A DNA stretch of 64,000 bases. It comes from Paenibacillus abyssi (lineage in GTDB: Bacteria > Bacillota > Bacilli > Paenibacillales > Paenibacillaceae). Every line of letters starts with the position of its first letter. The stretch's first letter is position 1. Under the pieces are notes generated by a model. The model ran no database searches and was not told the DNA's origin. It saw only the letters and a list, made by a program, of their open reading frames with translations. The position numbers were made by a program, and so were the translations under genes. Location: contig NZ_BMGR01000001.1 of assembly GCF_014640295.1 (NCBI RefSeq), forward strand, positions 310,001 through 374,000, in the 5' to 3' direction. Shown piece after piece: positions 18,104-27,012 of the stretch.

Positions 18104-18873
18104 TCGTTACAACATCAAGCCATCCATCAAAGGCTGTCCTCGAGGGGGCAAGCCGACTTGCGGATGAATTTAGCGCAGTCTATGCCACCAGACGCAATCA
18201 CTCTTTAAAAAAGTTAATGGAACAGCATAACGATCCAAAGCTGCTTGTTGTATCGGATCACGATTTGCGGTACTATGACGGACAGGAGCCTCCTTTATAT
18301 TTCCATCCGAGTATGGCATTCGTCCGCATCAAGCGTCTTCGCAAAGGCGAATCGGATCCTATGCTTGACGTATCCGGCTGCGCACCCGGCGATCATGTAC
18401 TCGACTGCACGGCCGGACTGGCTTCGGACGCTTTCGTGTTCTCTTATGCGGTTGGGCCGCAAGGAAAGGTAACCGCGCTGGAAAGCGAGCCTGTGCTTGC
18501 CGCGATTATACGCGAAGGCATGAGGCTGTACGATACCGGGTTTGAAGACGCCAACGAGGCGCTGCGCCGAATTGAAGTCCGGAGCGAGGACCACCGGGAA
18601 ACACTGGGGCTGCTGCCGGACAACAGTTATGATATCGTTTATTTTGACCCGATGTTTCGCAAGCCCATCGAACAGTCCAGTTCTTTACAGCCGCTTCGTT
18701 CTTTAGCGAACCATCATGAGCTGCTGGCGGTTTCCGTTCATGAAGCCCGAAGAGTGGCCAGAAAGGCCGTCGTGCTCAAGGAGCATAAGGATTCCCCGGA
18801 GTTTGAACGGCTTGGTTTCAAGCGGGTGCATGTGAACACATCGAAAATTGCTTATGGAGTGATCAGGCCTTGA
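18100..18873 (+). CDS. RsmJ-like SAM-dependent methyltransferase
   Basis: A 257-residue Rossmann methyltransferase. SAM-binding motif I is VLDCTAGLASDAFVFS (about residues 102-117), the acidic motif is TALESEP, and motif IV is YFDPMFRKP. The AGLASDAFV and DPMF motifs are those of RsmJ (YhiQ), which methylates N2 of G1516 in 16S rRNA in E. coli. Bacillus YpiP-type proteins are similar, and their target is not proved, so rRNA modification is an inference. It overlaps mutL by 4 bases and miaA by 4 bases, placing it inside the mutL-miaA-hfq transcript. Confidence 0.8.
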   Translation: MIVTTSSHPSKAVLEGASRLADEFSAVYATRRNHSLKKLMEQHNDPKLLVVSDHDLRYYDGQEPPLYFHPSMAFVRIKRLRKGESDPMLDVSGCAPGDHVLDCTAGLASDAFVFSYAVGPQGKVTALESEPVLAAIIREGMRLYDTGFEDANEALRRIEVRSEDHRETLGLLPDNSYDIVYFDPMFRKPIEQSSSLQPLRSLANHHELLAVSVHEARRVARKAVVLKEHKDSPEFERLGFKRVHVNTSKIAYGVIRP

Positions 18874-19880
18874 CCAGCAATGAACAGAGCAGTAAACCGA
18901 GGCTGCTGGTGCTAGTCGGACCTACAGCAGTAGGCAAGACCAGATACAGCCTGGATATCGCCAAAGCGTGGAATGCGGAGATCATCTCCGGCGATTCCAT
19001 GCAGGTGTACCGGGGCATGGATATCGGGACCGCCAAGCTGCCATTGGAAGAAAGAGAAGGCATCGTACATCATTTAATTGACATTTGCGAGCCTGATCAT
19101 CCGTTTTCCGTTGCGGAATTCCAAGAGCGCTGCCGCAGCCTGATCGAAGAGATAACCGCAAGAGGGAAGCTGCCATTTATCGTTGGCGGAACCGGATTGT
19201 ACGTCGAATCCGTTTGTTACAATTATCAGTTCAGCGATGTCGGCTCTGACGAGCCTTATCGTGAGGAGCTGCAGCGGTATGCCGATGAATACGGCAATGA
19301 AGCACTGCACGCCAAGCTCCTGGAGATTGATCCCGACTCGGCCGGCCGGCTGCATGCCAATGATGTAAGGCGTGTGATTCGGGCGCTTGAGGTCTACCGC
19401 CTGACCGGCAGGACACTGACGGAACAGCTTGAAGGACAGAAAAAAACGTCGCCTTACGAACTGTGTATCGTCGGGTTGACAATGGATCGAGAGCGGTTAT
19501 ACCAGCGGGTTGAGGAGCGAATCGACGCCATGATCGAGCAGGGGCTTGTCGAAGAAGTGGCCAAGCTCGTGTCAGCCGGCATTCCCAAATCAGCGATTTC
19601 CATGCAGGGATTAGGCTACAAAGAAATAATTGCCTATTTGGAGGGCGACTGCACATTAGAGGCTGCAGTAACGATGCTTAAGCGGGACACACGGCATTTC
19701 GCCAAACGTCAGCTTTCATGGTTTCGCCATATGAAGGATATCGAATGGGTAGATCTTGACAGATTACAAAATTTTCATGAAAACTTGCAAACAATTCATG
19801 CTATAATAGCAGGAAAGTTTAAGGGTGATCTTGAATATATTTCTAACCAATCATTTTTTAACGGGGGTAACGGCCAATGA
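18870..19880 (+). CDS. miaA: tRNA dimethylallyltransferase MiaA
   Basis: Adds a dimethylallyl group to N6 of A37 in tRNAs reading UNN codons. It has 336 residues. The P-loop is GPTAVGKT (residues 17-24), followed by the signature [20 protein letters not shown], the [12 protein letters not shown] region, and [10 protein letters not shown] near the C-terminus. The start is a TTG that overlaps the preceding stop (TTGA), with GGAGTGAT upstream; the nearby ATG is out of frame. About 20 residues longer at the C-terminus than most homologues; that tail overlaps the hfq promoter and ribosome site. It ends with ATGA overlap into hfq. Confidence 0.96.
   Translation: MTSNEQSSKPRLLVLVGPTAVGKTRYSLDIAKAWNAEIISGDSMQVYRGMDIGTAKLPLEEREGIVHHLIDICEPDHPFSVAEFQERCRSLIEEITARGKLPFIVGGTGLYVESVCYNYQFSDVGSDEPYREELQRYADEYGNEALHAKLLEIDPDSAGRLHANDVRRVIRALEVYRLTGRTLTEQLEGQKKTSPYELCIVGLTMDRERLYQRVEERIDAMIEQGLVEEVAKLVSAGIPKSAISMQGLGYKEIIAYLEGDCTLEAAVTMLKRDTRHFAKRQLSWFRHMKDIEWVDLDRLQNFHENLQTIHAIIAGKFKGDLEYISNQSFFNGGNGQ
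19799..19807 (+). promoter_or_regulatory. extended minus-10 promoter for hfq inside miaA
   Basis: TGCTATAAT within the last codons of miaA is an extended minus-10, 70 bases before the hfq start. A recognisable minus-35 at 17 bases is lacking. It would let hfq be transcribed apart from the mutSL-miaA operon. Confidence 0.45.
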
Positions 19881-20116
19881 ATAAATCGATCAACATCCAA
19901 GATACATTCTTAAACCAGCTGCGGAAGGACAGTATCCCGGTAACGGTGTACTTAACCAACGGTTTCCAAATTCGCGGCGTCATCAAAGCATTCGACAATT
20001 TTACGATCGTCATAGACAGTGAAGGCCGCCAGCAGATGGTATACAAGCATGCGATTTCCACGTTCACCCCGCAGCGCAATGTATCGCTTATGCAGGACCA
20101 AAGCTCTGATAACTAA
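19877..20116 (+). CDS. hfq: RNA chaperone Hfq
   Basis: A 79-residue hexameric Sm-like RNA-binding protein. It shows Sm1 ([21 protein letters not shown] in part, then [17 protein letters not shown]) and the Sm2 motif YKHAIST, which is the Firmicute form of the distinctive YKHA box. The C-terminal tail is short, as usual for Gram-positive Hfq. It follows miaA with a 4-base overlap, as in most bacteria. Ribosome site AACGGGGGTAA. Confidence 0.97.
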   Translation: MNKSINIQDTFLNQLRKDSIPVTVYLTNGFQIRGVIKAFDNFTIVIDSEGRQQMVYKHAISTFTPQRNVSLMQDQSSDN

Positions 20117-20253
20117 TAGAGACGTTTACCGCCTGCTATTAGGGATTTTGTAATATAGAGCTTGAATGGGCTGTAGAGCAAACTGTATATGTGAACACCC
20201 TGATTTTGAAACTTTTTTCGTTTCATTTCGTTTAAGTGAATAAGGGAATGCTG

Positions 20254-20335
20254 GAGCAACCCTTTTTTGGATGAGGAGATCCGTGATCCGTATATCGGAA
20301 ATCGACTCCCCGAACAAGGGTTGTTCTTTTCTTTC
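20254..20335 (+). terminator. branched hairpin with T-rich tail downstream of hfq
   Basis: The outer arms GCAACCCTT (20256-20264) and AAGGGTTGT (20316-20324) enclose further small stems (GGAG/CTCC, CCG/CGG) and are followed by TTCTTTTCTTT. It lies about 140 bases after hfq. It could be the end of the hfq transcript or the 3' part of a small RNA. A second inverted repeat, GAAGCGACTTC/GAAGTCGTTTC at 20345-20382, follows without a T tract. The rest of 20117-20484 shows no gene. Confidence 0.4.
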
Positions 20336-20484
20336 CGCATTCACGAAGCGACTTCCAAAAATTACCTTGAAGAAGTCGTTTCACCCGATCCTAAAAGTGG
20401 GTATAAGTGTGAAGCTTAATCCTGTTTTTAGGCCATAATAGAGATAGCAGGCACAGAAATGCCAGGTAGGAGGGGAGTCGGCAT

Positions 20485-23073
20485 ATGACAGAACGTCGAT
20501 CAACAGGACGAGCCGGAACCGAACAAACAAAGGTAAAAGGAAAGAAACCCAAGAAGCGAAAATTTGGTGCGCGAAGAGCGCTGACATGGATGTTTTTTAC
20601 GGCAGCGCTTGCGGTTGTGTGCGGCATCATCGGTTATTTACTGATCATTTTGAATGGAGAAAGGCTGTTAGCCGAAAATCAAGGCAAGCTGGTCTCCGCC
20701 GAATCATCGATCATTTATGATGTGAACGGCAACGACGTGTCAAGGCTGTATGAGGAAAATCGGGAAAGCGTAGATTTCTCACAAATTCCCGATATGATGA
20801 AACAAGCATTTGTCGCGGTGGAGGATCGTCGGTTTTACGAGCATTCCGGCCTTGATTTTATTTCGATCGGAAGAGCGGTTGTAAAGGACGTCATCGCGCG
20901 AAGCGCGGTCGAGGGCGGAAGCACGATCACACAGCAGTTAGCTAAAAACGTATTTCTTTCTCACGATAAAACGATATTGAGAAAAGCGACTGAAGCCTCC
21001 ATTGCCGTAGCATTGGAGAATAATATGACTAAGGATCAAATTTTGGAAATGTATCTCAACCGGATTTACTTCGGCAGAGGCGCCCATGGCGTAAAAGCAG
21101 CTTCAAAGCTTTATTTCGGCAAGGAAGACCTGAATGATCTTGAATTATGGGAGATTGCCACTTTGGCAGGGATGCCGAAGGCGCCTAATTCCTACAATCC
21201 GCTGAGCGATCCTGAGAGATCCATGGAGCGGCGCGCGGTCGTGCTGCAGCTTATGTATGATCAGGGGTTAATCACGGCCGAAGAAATGGAACAGGCGAAA
21301 AATCATGAGTACAACCCGGATGCCGCAGAACCGGCCTCCAACACGAATTTTATGGCGTATGTCGATTACGCTATAGAAGAAGCGATGAAGGTGACAAACC
21401 TGACGGAGGAAGAGCTGCGGTTAGGCGGATATCATATCTATACATCATTGAATCCGAATGCGCAGACCATTATGGAAGGCGCGTTTGCCGATGACAGTAA
21501 TTTTGAACAAAGTCCGAGCGACCAGAAGGTACAGGGCGCGATGATCATTATTGATCATCGAACCGGCGAGATCGAAGCGATGGTCGGCGGCAGAGATTAT
21601 GAGAAGAAGGGCTGGAACCGCGTGGTTCAACCGCGTCAGCCGGGTTCTTCCTTTAAGCCGATTACCTCATACGGTCCGGCGCTTGAGACCGGGGAGTGGT
21701 TTCCGTGGTCCACGCTGCGGGATGACAAAGAATGTTTTAACGGTTATTGTCCGACCGATTCCAATCGCGTGAAATATATCGGTCCTGTCAGCATGAAACA
21801 GGCGATCAAGGAATCGCGCAATCTGCCGGCGGTTTGGCTCCTTAATCAAGTCGGCGTGTCAGCAGGACTTGAATTCGCCAACACGCTTGGTTTTGATTTG
21901 AGTTCGGATGATCGCAACCTGGCGATTGCGCTTGGCGGCCTGACACACGGCGTAACGCCGATGCAGATGGCGACAGCTTACAGCGTCTTTGCAAATGGCG
22001 GCCGATCGGTCGATCCGCATTCAATTGTTGAGATCAAGGACAAGAATGGCCAATCCGTGTATGAATATAAAGCACCGAAAGTTAGACAATTGATTGCGCC
22101 TGAAACCGCATGGTATCTGACAGAGATTATGCAGGGCGTTGTCGAGCAGGGCGGTACAGGAACGCGTGCGCGGATTGACAGGCCGGTAGCCGGCAAGACG
22201 GGCACGACGCAGCATGGTATTGAAGGCTTGAGATCCAGCGGTAACCGCGATGCGTGGTTCGTCGGTTATACGCCGGAGTGGACGGCCGCTGTATGGATGG
22301 GATACGACAAGACAGACGCCGAGCATCTGCTCAAGCAGAGCAGCGGTCAATCGGCAGCGCTGTTTGCCAAAGTCATGTCCGCCGCGCTTAAAGACGCACC
22401 GCGCAGCGAATTCAAGAGACCATCTAGCATTAAAGAGATTACACCTCCGGCACAAGTAGGCGGGTTCAACGCCAGTTATATTCAAGAACGCGGTGAAGTC
22501 CAGATGGCATGGACTGCCGTGCAGGGGCAGAACATTACGTACCGGGTCTACCGGAAAGAAGTCTCCGAGCAGGAGTTCAAGGTCATTCTCGACCAGGTAG
22601 ATGCGATTGCCGCGAATGATATTGGTATTGAGCAAGGCAAAACTTATGAGTATTACGTAACGGCATATGATTCCGTAAACAATCTTGAAGGACCGGCATC
22701 TTGGAAAAAGACGATTACCATTCCTGTAGAGGAACTGGTGCCGATCGAGCCTGACCCGTCTGTGGAACCGCAAATTCCGGATGATACAGGAACAGTTGGT
22801 CCTGGAGAGGGTGAGGTTCCCCCAGTGCAGGAGGTTCCGGATAATGGCGCGGGCGAGCCTGGCAGCCAGACGCCGCTTCCGGATAACGGAGCGACAGCGC
22901 CTGAAGGCCAGCAGCCTAGCCCGGACCAGCCTACCAATGGAGCAGGCGTAAATGTACCGCCGGATGGTGCAGGTGGTACCAATGGTACGAATGGAAATGC
23001 AGGTGCTAACGGTGTTGCACCTGACACAGAAGCGGATGCGAGTACGAATGCGCCAAACGCAAATAACGGATAA
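20485..23073 (+). CDS. class A penicillin-binding protein (PBP1A family)
   Basis: A bifunctional peptidoglycan polymerase and crosslinker, 862 residues. A basic cytosolic head (1-32) precedes one membrane helix (about 33-56). The glycosyltransferase domain (GT51) has E113 in EDRRFYEHSG and GGSTITQQLAKN. The transpeptidase has S388-S-F-K391, the SRN triad motif and K571-TGT. After it comes a fibronectin-III-like domain (about 660-750: VQMAWTAVQGQNITYRVYRKE in part). The last about 115 residues are low-complexity Pro/Gly/Asn/Asp, probably spanning the wall. Ribosome site GGAGGGGAG. Single-gene unit with its own terminator. Confidence 0.95.
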   Translation: MTERRSTGRAGTEQTKVKGKKPKKRKFGARRALTWMFFTAALAVVCGIIGYLLIILNGERLLAENQGKLVSAESSIIYDVNGNDVSRLYEENRESVDFSQIPDMMKQAFVAVEDRRFYEHSGLDFISIGRAVVKDVIARSAVEGGSTITQQLAKNVFLSHDKTILRKATEASIAVALENNMTKDQILEMYLNRIYFGRGAHGVKAASKLYFGKEDLNDLELWEIATLAGMPKAPNSYNPLSDPERSMERRAVVLQLMYDQGLITAEEMEQAKNHEYNPDAAEPASNTNFMAYVDYAIEEAMKVTNLTEEELRLGGYHIYTSLNPNAQTIMEGAFADDSNFEQSPSDQKVQGAMIIIDHRTGEIEAMVGGRDYEKKGWNRVVQPRQPGSSFKPITSYGPALETGEWFPWSTLRDDKECFNGYCPTDSNRVKYIGPVSMKQAIKESRNLPAVWLLNQVGVSAGLEFANTLGFDLSSDDRNLAIALGGLTHGVTPMQMATAYSVFANGGRSVDPHSIVEIKDKNGQSVYEYKAPKVRQLIAPETAWYLTEIMQGVVEQGGTGTRARIDRPVAGKTGTTQHGIEGLRSSGNRDAWFVGYTPEWTAAVWMGYDKTDAEHLLKQSSGQSAALFAKVMSAALKDAPRSEFKRPSSIKEITPPAQVGGFNASYIQERGEVQMAWTAVQGQNITYRVYRKEVSEQEFKVILDQVDAIAANDIGIEQGKTYEYYVTAYDSVNNLEGPASWKKTITIPVEELVPIEPDPSVEPQIPDDTGTVGPGEGEVPPVQEVPDNGAGEPGSQTPLPDNGATAPEGQQPSPDQPTNGAGVNVPPDGAGGTNGTNGNAGANGVAPDTEADASTNAPNANNG

Positions 23074-23080
23074 TCGGGGA

Positions 23081-23106
23081 AAAGAGCTGGAAACAGCTCT
23101 TTTTTC
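23081..23106 (+). terminator. terminator of the PBP gene
   Basis: AAAGAGCTG-GAAA-CAGCTCTTT with a run of Ts; the arms are perfect, starting 8 bases after the stop. Confidence 0.92.
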
Positions 23107-23201
23107 GATTCATATTCCAATGCTTGTATTTTTTTGATTCGCGAGGTGGAGATAGACATTAAGTTGTGGTAAGCTTTTTCATATCATGTTGAAATGAAGC
23201 A

Positions 23202-23260
23202 AGAAAGGATCCGCTGCGATTAGCGGGCCTTTCTAATCCTAACGGAAAGGTACGTTCCGT
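23202..23260 (+). promoter_or_regulatory. paired hairpins in the DUF402 leader, one covering the ribosome site
   Basis: GAAAGG-at-CCGCT pairs with AGCGG-g-CCTTTC at 23202-23233. A second stem, ACGGAA (23242-23247) with TTCCGT (23255-23260), directly abuts the ATG and takes up part of the ribosome site GGAAAGG. Folding could limit translation initiation. This is an inference from pairing only. Confidence 0.35.
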
Positions 23261-23818
23261 ATGAAACGAAAATTTTCCGACCGGGCGAATTGGCGTCGTA
23301 TTCTTCGTAAGAGCTATTCATGTTTGTCCATGGATGATGATGAGTTCAAAGGACTGGTTACATTTTACCGGATTCATGAATTGCGTGATCCGCTTTGGAA
23401 AGAATACAATGGACGCCGTCTATGCTTAGCAGATCGGGGTTACTTGTGGATGCAGCATTTCCCTAAGGGTGAGCAGTTTGTCGTCACAACCATGTTTGAT
23501 GATAAAGGGCGTGTGGTGCAGTGGTACATTGATATCTGCAAAACGCAAGGGCTGACGGACCAGCAGGTGCCGTGGTTTGACGATCTGTTTCTGGACGTCG
23601 TAGTGCTCCCTAGCGGTGAGGTGTTTCTGCTCGATGAAGATGAATTGGAAGATGCGGTCCGTAATGGAGATGTCTCGAACAAGGATGCGGCTATGGCACG
23701 CAAAACAGCCGGTAGACTGCTTTCATCGATTCGTAACGGACGTTTCCGGTATTTTACCCTTAGCTTGAAACACCGGAAAACATTGGCAGACCGGACGCAG
23801 GGGGCCCAGGAATCATGA
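23261..23818 (+). CDS. DUF402 domain protein
   Basis: A 185-residue cytosolic protein of the DUF402 family, whose studied members hydrolyse nucleoside di- or triphosphates (NtdP/SA1684 type) or phosphoesters (FomD). It has the beta-barrel pattern with LADRGYLWMQHFP and the Asp/Glu-rich metal loop QWYIDICKTQGL, DDLFLDVVVLPSG and LLDEDELEDA. The acidic residues in these three strands fit the known metal site. Substrate unknown here. It overlaps the YdcF-like gene by 4 bases (ATGA). The 5' leader folds over the ribosome site. Confidence 0.82.
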   Translation: MKRKFSDRANWRRILRKSYSCLSMDDDEFKGLVTFYRIHELRDPLWKEYNGRRLCLADRGYLWMQHFPKGEQFVVTTMFDDKGRVVQWYIDICKTQGLTDQQVPWFDDLFLDVVVLPSGEVFLLDEDELEDAVRNGDVSNKDAAMARKTAGRLLSSIRNGRFRYFTLSLKHRKTLADRTQGAQES

Positions 23819-24531
23819 AGGCAGGAGCGGAGCCGCGCCAATCCCGCCGACCCCGCCCGAATACGCGCACGCGGCCTCGCCGCAAATCAAAAAAGAAAAA
23901 GCGCTTCCGGCTGCTGCGGATCCTGTTACGAATCGCGGCCTGGTCGGCGGCGCTGATCATTTTTTGGTGCGGATATTTGCTATGGCACATTAATGATTTT
24001 GAAGAGCCCAGATCGATCTCGCCTGCCGATACGGGCATTGTGCTTGGCGCGGCTTTATGGAATGACAGACCCAGCCCGGGACTGAGGGAACGGCTGGATC
24101 ATGCCTACCGTTTATACGAGCAGGGAAAGCTGGATCATATTATCGTATCGGGCGGAATGGATTATAACGGATCGACGATTACGGAAGCGGAAGGCATGCG
24201 TAATTATTTGATCGAGCTTGGTGTGCCTGCTGACAAGCTGTTACTTGAGCCGCTCGCTAGAAGCACTTACGAGAACCTGCTGTTCAGCCAGCAAATGATG
24301 CTGGAGCAGGGATGGAGCAGTGCGACCGTGATTACCCATGATTTTCACGCGGCCAGAGCGACCGATATTGCCGCATTTCTCGGTATCGAGTCTTTTACGG
24401 TAACAGGAGCGAAATCCCGCGTGCTTTCTTCAGTAAAAAATGAATCTCGCGAGGTTCTTGCCTATACGAAATGGAAGCTGGACAAAATGCTTCTGCGCAT
24501 CGGACTCCAGACGCCGGATGTCACCTACTAG
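23815..24531 (+). CDS. YdcF/SanA/ElyC family membrane protein (DUF218)
   Basis: A 238-residue protein. A very basic head (residues 1-32, many Arg/Lys) precedes one membrane helix (33-55), then an extracytoplasmic DUF218 domain with GIVLGAALWNDRPSPGLRERL (quoted in part), IIVSGGMDYNG, the E-x-GM motif TEAEGM, and STYENLLFS. Family members are linked to envelope barrier function and peptidoglycan or lipid-carrier metabolism, but their reaction is not settled. Its start overlaps the DUF402 stop, so the two are coupled. No terminator was seen in the 141 bases before spoVK. Confidence 0.85.
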   Translation: MKAGAEPRQSRRPRPNTRTRPRRKSKKKKRFRLLRILLRIAAWSAALIIFWCGYLLWHINDFEEPRSISPADTGIVLGAALWNDRPSPGLRERLDHAYRLYEQGKLDHIIVSGGMDYNGSTITEAEGMRNYLIELGVPADKLLLEPLARSTYENLLFSQQMMLEQGWSSATVITHDFHAARATDIAAFLGIESFTVTGAKSRVLSSVKNESREVLAYTKWKLDKMLLRIGLQTPDVTY

Positions 24532-24672
24532 CAGGGCTTTCGAATCTGCTAATATGGTGGGCATAGCTAGAATACATTGGTAATGCGGCGACCTTCATAC
24601 CCAATATCGCTCACGATCCGGGTTCCACAGGCTGGGCCCGCGCCGACGCTTGCTTAGGACGGGGATGATTGA

Positions 24673-25665
24673 ATGAACGGAAATGCAGCGAGTACGGGGC
24701 AAAAAAACAATGTCAGACCGTCCCGGCAAATAAATGTGGTGCTGCGCAGCTACGATTCCCATGCAGCGGCTGTCCTTCAGCCGGCCGAGGATCATGAGGC
24801 CGCCCATATAGGCGTGAAAAACCATCCGGCAAATGATCCTTATCTGGAGATTCAAAAGGAATTGGAGCCGATGGTCGGACTGGATAACGTAAAGGCTCTC
24901 GTCTATGAAATATACGCGCTGCTCCATATTTCTAAAATGCGTACGGAGGCCGGGTTGTCAGGCGGATCACACGTTTATCATATGATCTTTAAAGGAAATC
25001 CGGGAACAGGCAAAACAACGATCGCCCGGATCGTCGCCAAGCTGTTTCAAAAAATGGGCGTTTTGGCCAAAGGACATTTGATCGAGGTGGAGCGCGCGGA
25101 TTTGGTAGGTGAATATATCGGGCATACCGCGCAAAAGACGAGGGATTTGGTGAAGAAAGCGCTGGGCGGCATCTTGTTCGTCGACGAAGCCTACAGCCTT
25201 GCCCGCGGCGGAGAGAAGGATTTTGGCAAGGAAGCGATCGATACATTGGTGAAAGCGATGGAAGACCACAAAAATCAGTTCGTGCTGATATTGGCCGGTT
25301 ACCCGCTTGAAATCGAAAACTTCCTGCATACCAATCCGGGATTGCCGTCGAGATTTCCGATTCAGATCGAGTTTCCGGATTATACGGTAGACCAATTGAT
25401 TCAAATTTCGGAATTAATGGCTAAAGAGCGGGACTATAATCTAATGCCGCAGACGCTGTTTAAGCTGCGGCAGCATTTGGCGATGGAGCGTACCGCTACA
25501 TTGTTTTCCTTTAGCAATGCGCGTTACGTGCGTAATGTGATCGAACGCGCGATCCGGTTTCAAGCGGTTCGGCTGCTAGGGCAATATCCAAGCGGGGTGC
25601 CTGGCAAACAAGAGCTTATGGCCATCCGGCCGGAGGATTTGAAATGGGATAATAAAGCAACTTAA
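24673..25665 (+). CDS. spoVK: stage V sporulation protein K, AAA ATPase
   Basis: A 330-residue CbbX/SpoVK-type AAA ATPase required for spore maturation in Bacillus. A 55-residue variable head is followed by the ATPase core. Walker A GNPGTGKTT lies at residues 108-116, Walker B is GGILFVDEAYSLA, sensor 1 lies in FVLILAGYP, and an arginine finger region is at PGLPSRFP. The position directly upstream of hflX, the ynbB homologue, glnR and glnA matches B. subtilis. It is probably mother-cell expressed under sigma-E, but I could not find a well-spaced promoter. The stop is 14 bases from the hflX start. Confidence 0.93.
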   Translation: MNGNAASTGQKNNVRPSRQINVVLRSYDSHAAAVLQPAEDHEAAHIGVKNHPANDPYLEIQKELEPMVGLDNVKALVYEIYALLHISKMRTEAGLSGGSHVYHMIFKGNPGTGKTTIARIVAKLFQKMGVLAKGHLIEVERADLVGEYIGHTAQKTRDLVKKALGGILFVDEAYSLARGGEKDFGKEAIDTLVKAMEDHKNQFVLILAGYPLEIENFLHTNPGLPSRFPIQIEFPDYTVDQLIQISELMAKERDYNLMPQTLFKLRQHLAMERTATLFSFSNARYVRNVIERAIRFQAVRLLGQYPSGVPGKQELMAIRPEDLKWDNKAT

Positions 25666-25679
25666 GGAGTATGTGATCG

Positions 25680-26969
25680 ATGCGGCAATCTACTTATCAA
25701 ACAGACCACGAACTTCAAGACCGCGCTGTATTGGTCAGCCTCGTCACACCGGACGTAAAACGCAGCGGCATGAATCCGGAGCATTCTCTGGATGAGCTTG
25801 TCAGCCTGGCGGAGACTGCCGGTGTGGAAGTGCTTACGACCATTACGCAAAATAAAGAAACACCGGATAACAAATGGTTCATCGGCAAAGGGAAGGTCGA
25901 AGAATTAAGGGCGGCGGCAGAGGAACTTGGAGCTACGACCGTCATTTTTGACCAGGAGCTTTCCGGTGCGCAGGTTAGGAATCTGGAGGAGGCGCTGGAT
26001 CTTAAAATCATTGACCGGACTCAACTGATTCTGGACATTTTTGCGCAGCGCGCGAAGACCCGGGAAGGGATTATTCAGGTTGAGCTGGCACAGCTCAGCT
26101 ATTTGCTGCCGCGGTTGTCAGGGCACGGGAAAAACTTGTCCCGGCTGGGCGGGGGAATCGGTACGCGCGGTCCGGGTGAAACGAAGCTGGAGACCGATCG
26201 GCGCCATATCCGCGATCGGATTTCAGACCTTAAAGCGCTGCTGGAGGAGGTCGTGCGGCATCGCCAGCTCCATCGGGAACGGCGGCGGAAGTCAGGCGTA
26301 ATCCAGGTCGCATTAGTCGGTTACACCAATGCCGGAAAATCCACGCTGCTGCGCGAGCTGACAGCGGCTGACGTCTATGTTGAGAACCAGTTGTTCGCCA
26401 CGCTGGATCCGACCTCGCGCAATTTGGAATTGCCCAGCGGCAAGGAAGTGGTGCTGACGGACACGGTAGGATTTATTCAAAATCTGCCCCATGATCTGGT
26501 CGCCGCATTTCGGGCCACATTGGAAGAGGTGTGTGAGGCCGACCTTGTGCTGCACGTAATCGACAGCTCTTCTCCGACAAGGGAAGAACAGGCCGCTGTA
26601 GTACAGCAAATATTAGTTGAGCTTGGCGCTGCGGACAAACCGCAGATTACGGTTTATAACAAGAAGGATCTGTGTGTAGGGGATTGCAGAGATCGCATTC
26701 CTTCGGGAACGGACACGCTCTGGATCAGCGCTTACTCTAAAGAGGATCTGAATCTGCTGCGCCAACTGATCCAGGATAAGCTGACTGGCGATACCAGAAC
26801 GTTCGTTCTCCCTGCGGAGCGGGGCGATCTGATCGCCTTGGCATACCGGACCGGAGAAGTGATTGAACAGATGGTTGACGGGGATCAGATGCGCTTAACG
26901 GTGGAGCTGAATAAACAGGATTTTGCGGTTCACGGCTATAAGCTGCAGGAATATATCGAATCGCTGTGA
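25680..26969 (+). CDS. hflX: ribosome-associated GTPase HflX
   Basis: Splits or rescues stalled ribosomes. It has 429 residues. The N-terminal HflX domain includes the conserved glycine-rich linker GGGIGTRGPGETKLE near residues 155-170, then a helical coil, then the GTPase domain: G1 GYTNAGKST, G3 DTVGF, G4 NKKD, G5 in ISAYSKE. The C-terminal domain after residue 370 is the usual short one. Start ATG 25680 behind AAGGAG. Placed between spoVK and the ynbB homologue, as in Bacillus. Confidence 0.96.
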   Translation: MRQSTYQTDHELQDRAVLVSLVTPDVKRSGMNPEHSLDELVSLAETAGVEVLTTITQNKETPDNKWFIGKGKVEELRAAAEELGATTVIFDQELSGAQVRNLEEALDLKIIDRTQLILDIFAQRAKTREGIIQVELAQLSYLLPRLSGHGKNLSRLGGGIGTRGPGETKLETDRRHIRDRISDLKALLEEVVRHRQLHRERRRKSGVIQVALVGYTNAGKSTLLRELTAADVYVENQLFATLDPTSRNLELPSGKEVVLTDTVGFIQNLPHDLVAAFRATLEEVCEADLVLHVIDSSSPTREEQAAVVQQILVELGAADKPQITVYNKKDLCVGDCRDRIPSGTDTLWISAYSKEDLNLLRQLIQDKLTGDTRTFVLPAERGDLIALAYRTGEVIEQMVDGDQMRLTVELNKQDFAVHGYKLQEYIESL

Positions 26970-27012
26970 TCATGAAATATTATGTGATTGACAAGGGAGA
27001 GACGAAGACGAA

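Noticed and set aside
24532-24672. Possible sigma-E promoter (CATACCCA) before spoVK
   Set aside because: The nearest minus-35-like element is about four bases too far away; not enough to call.
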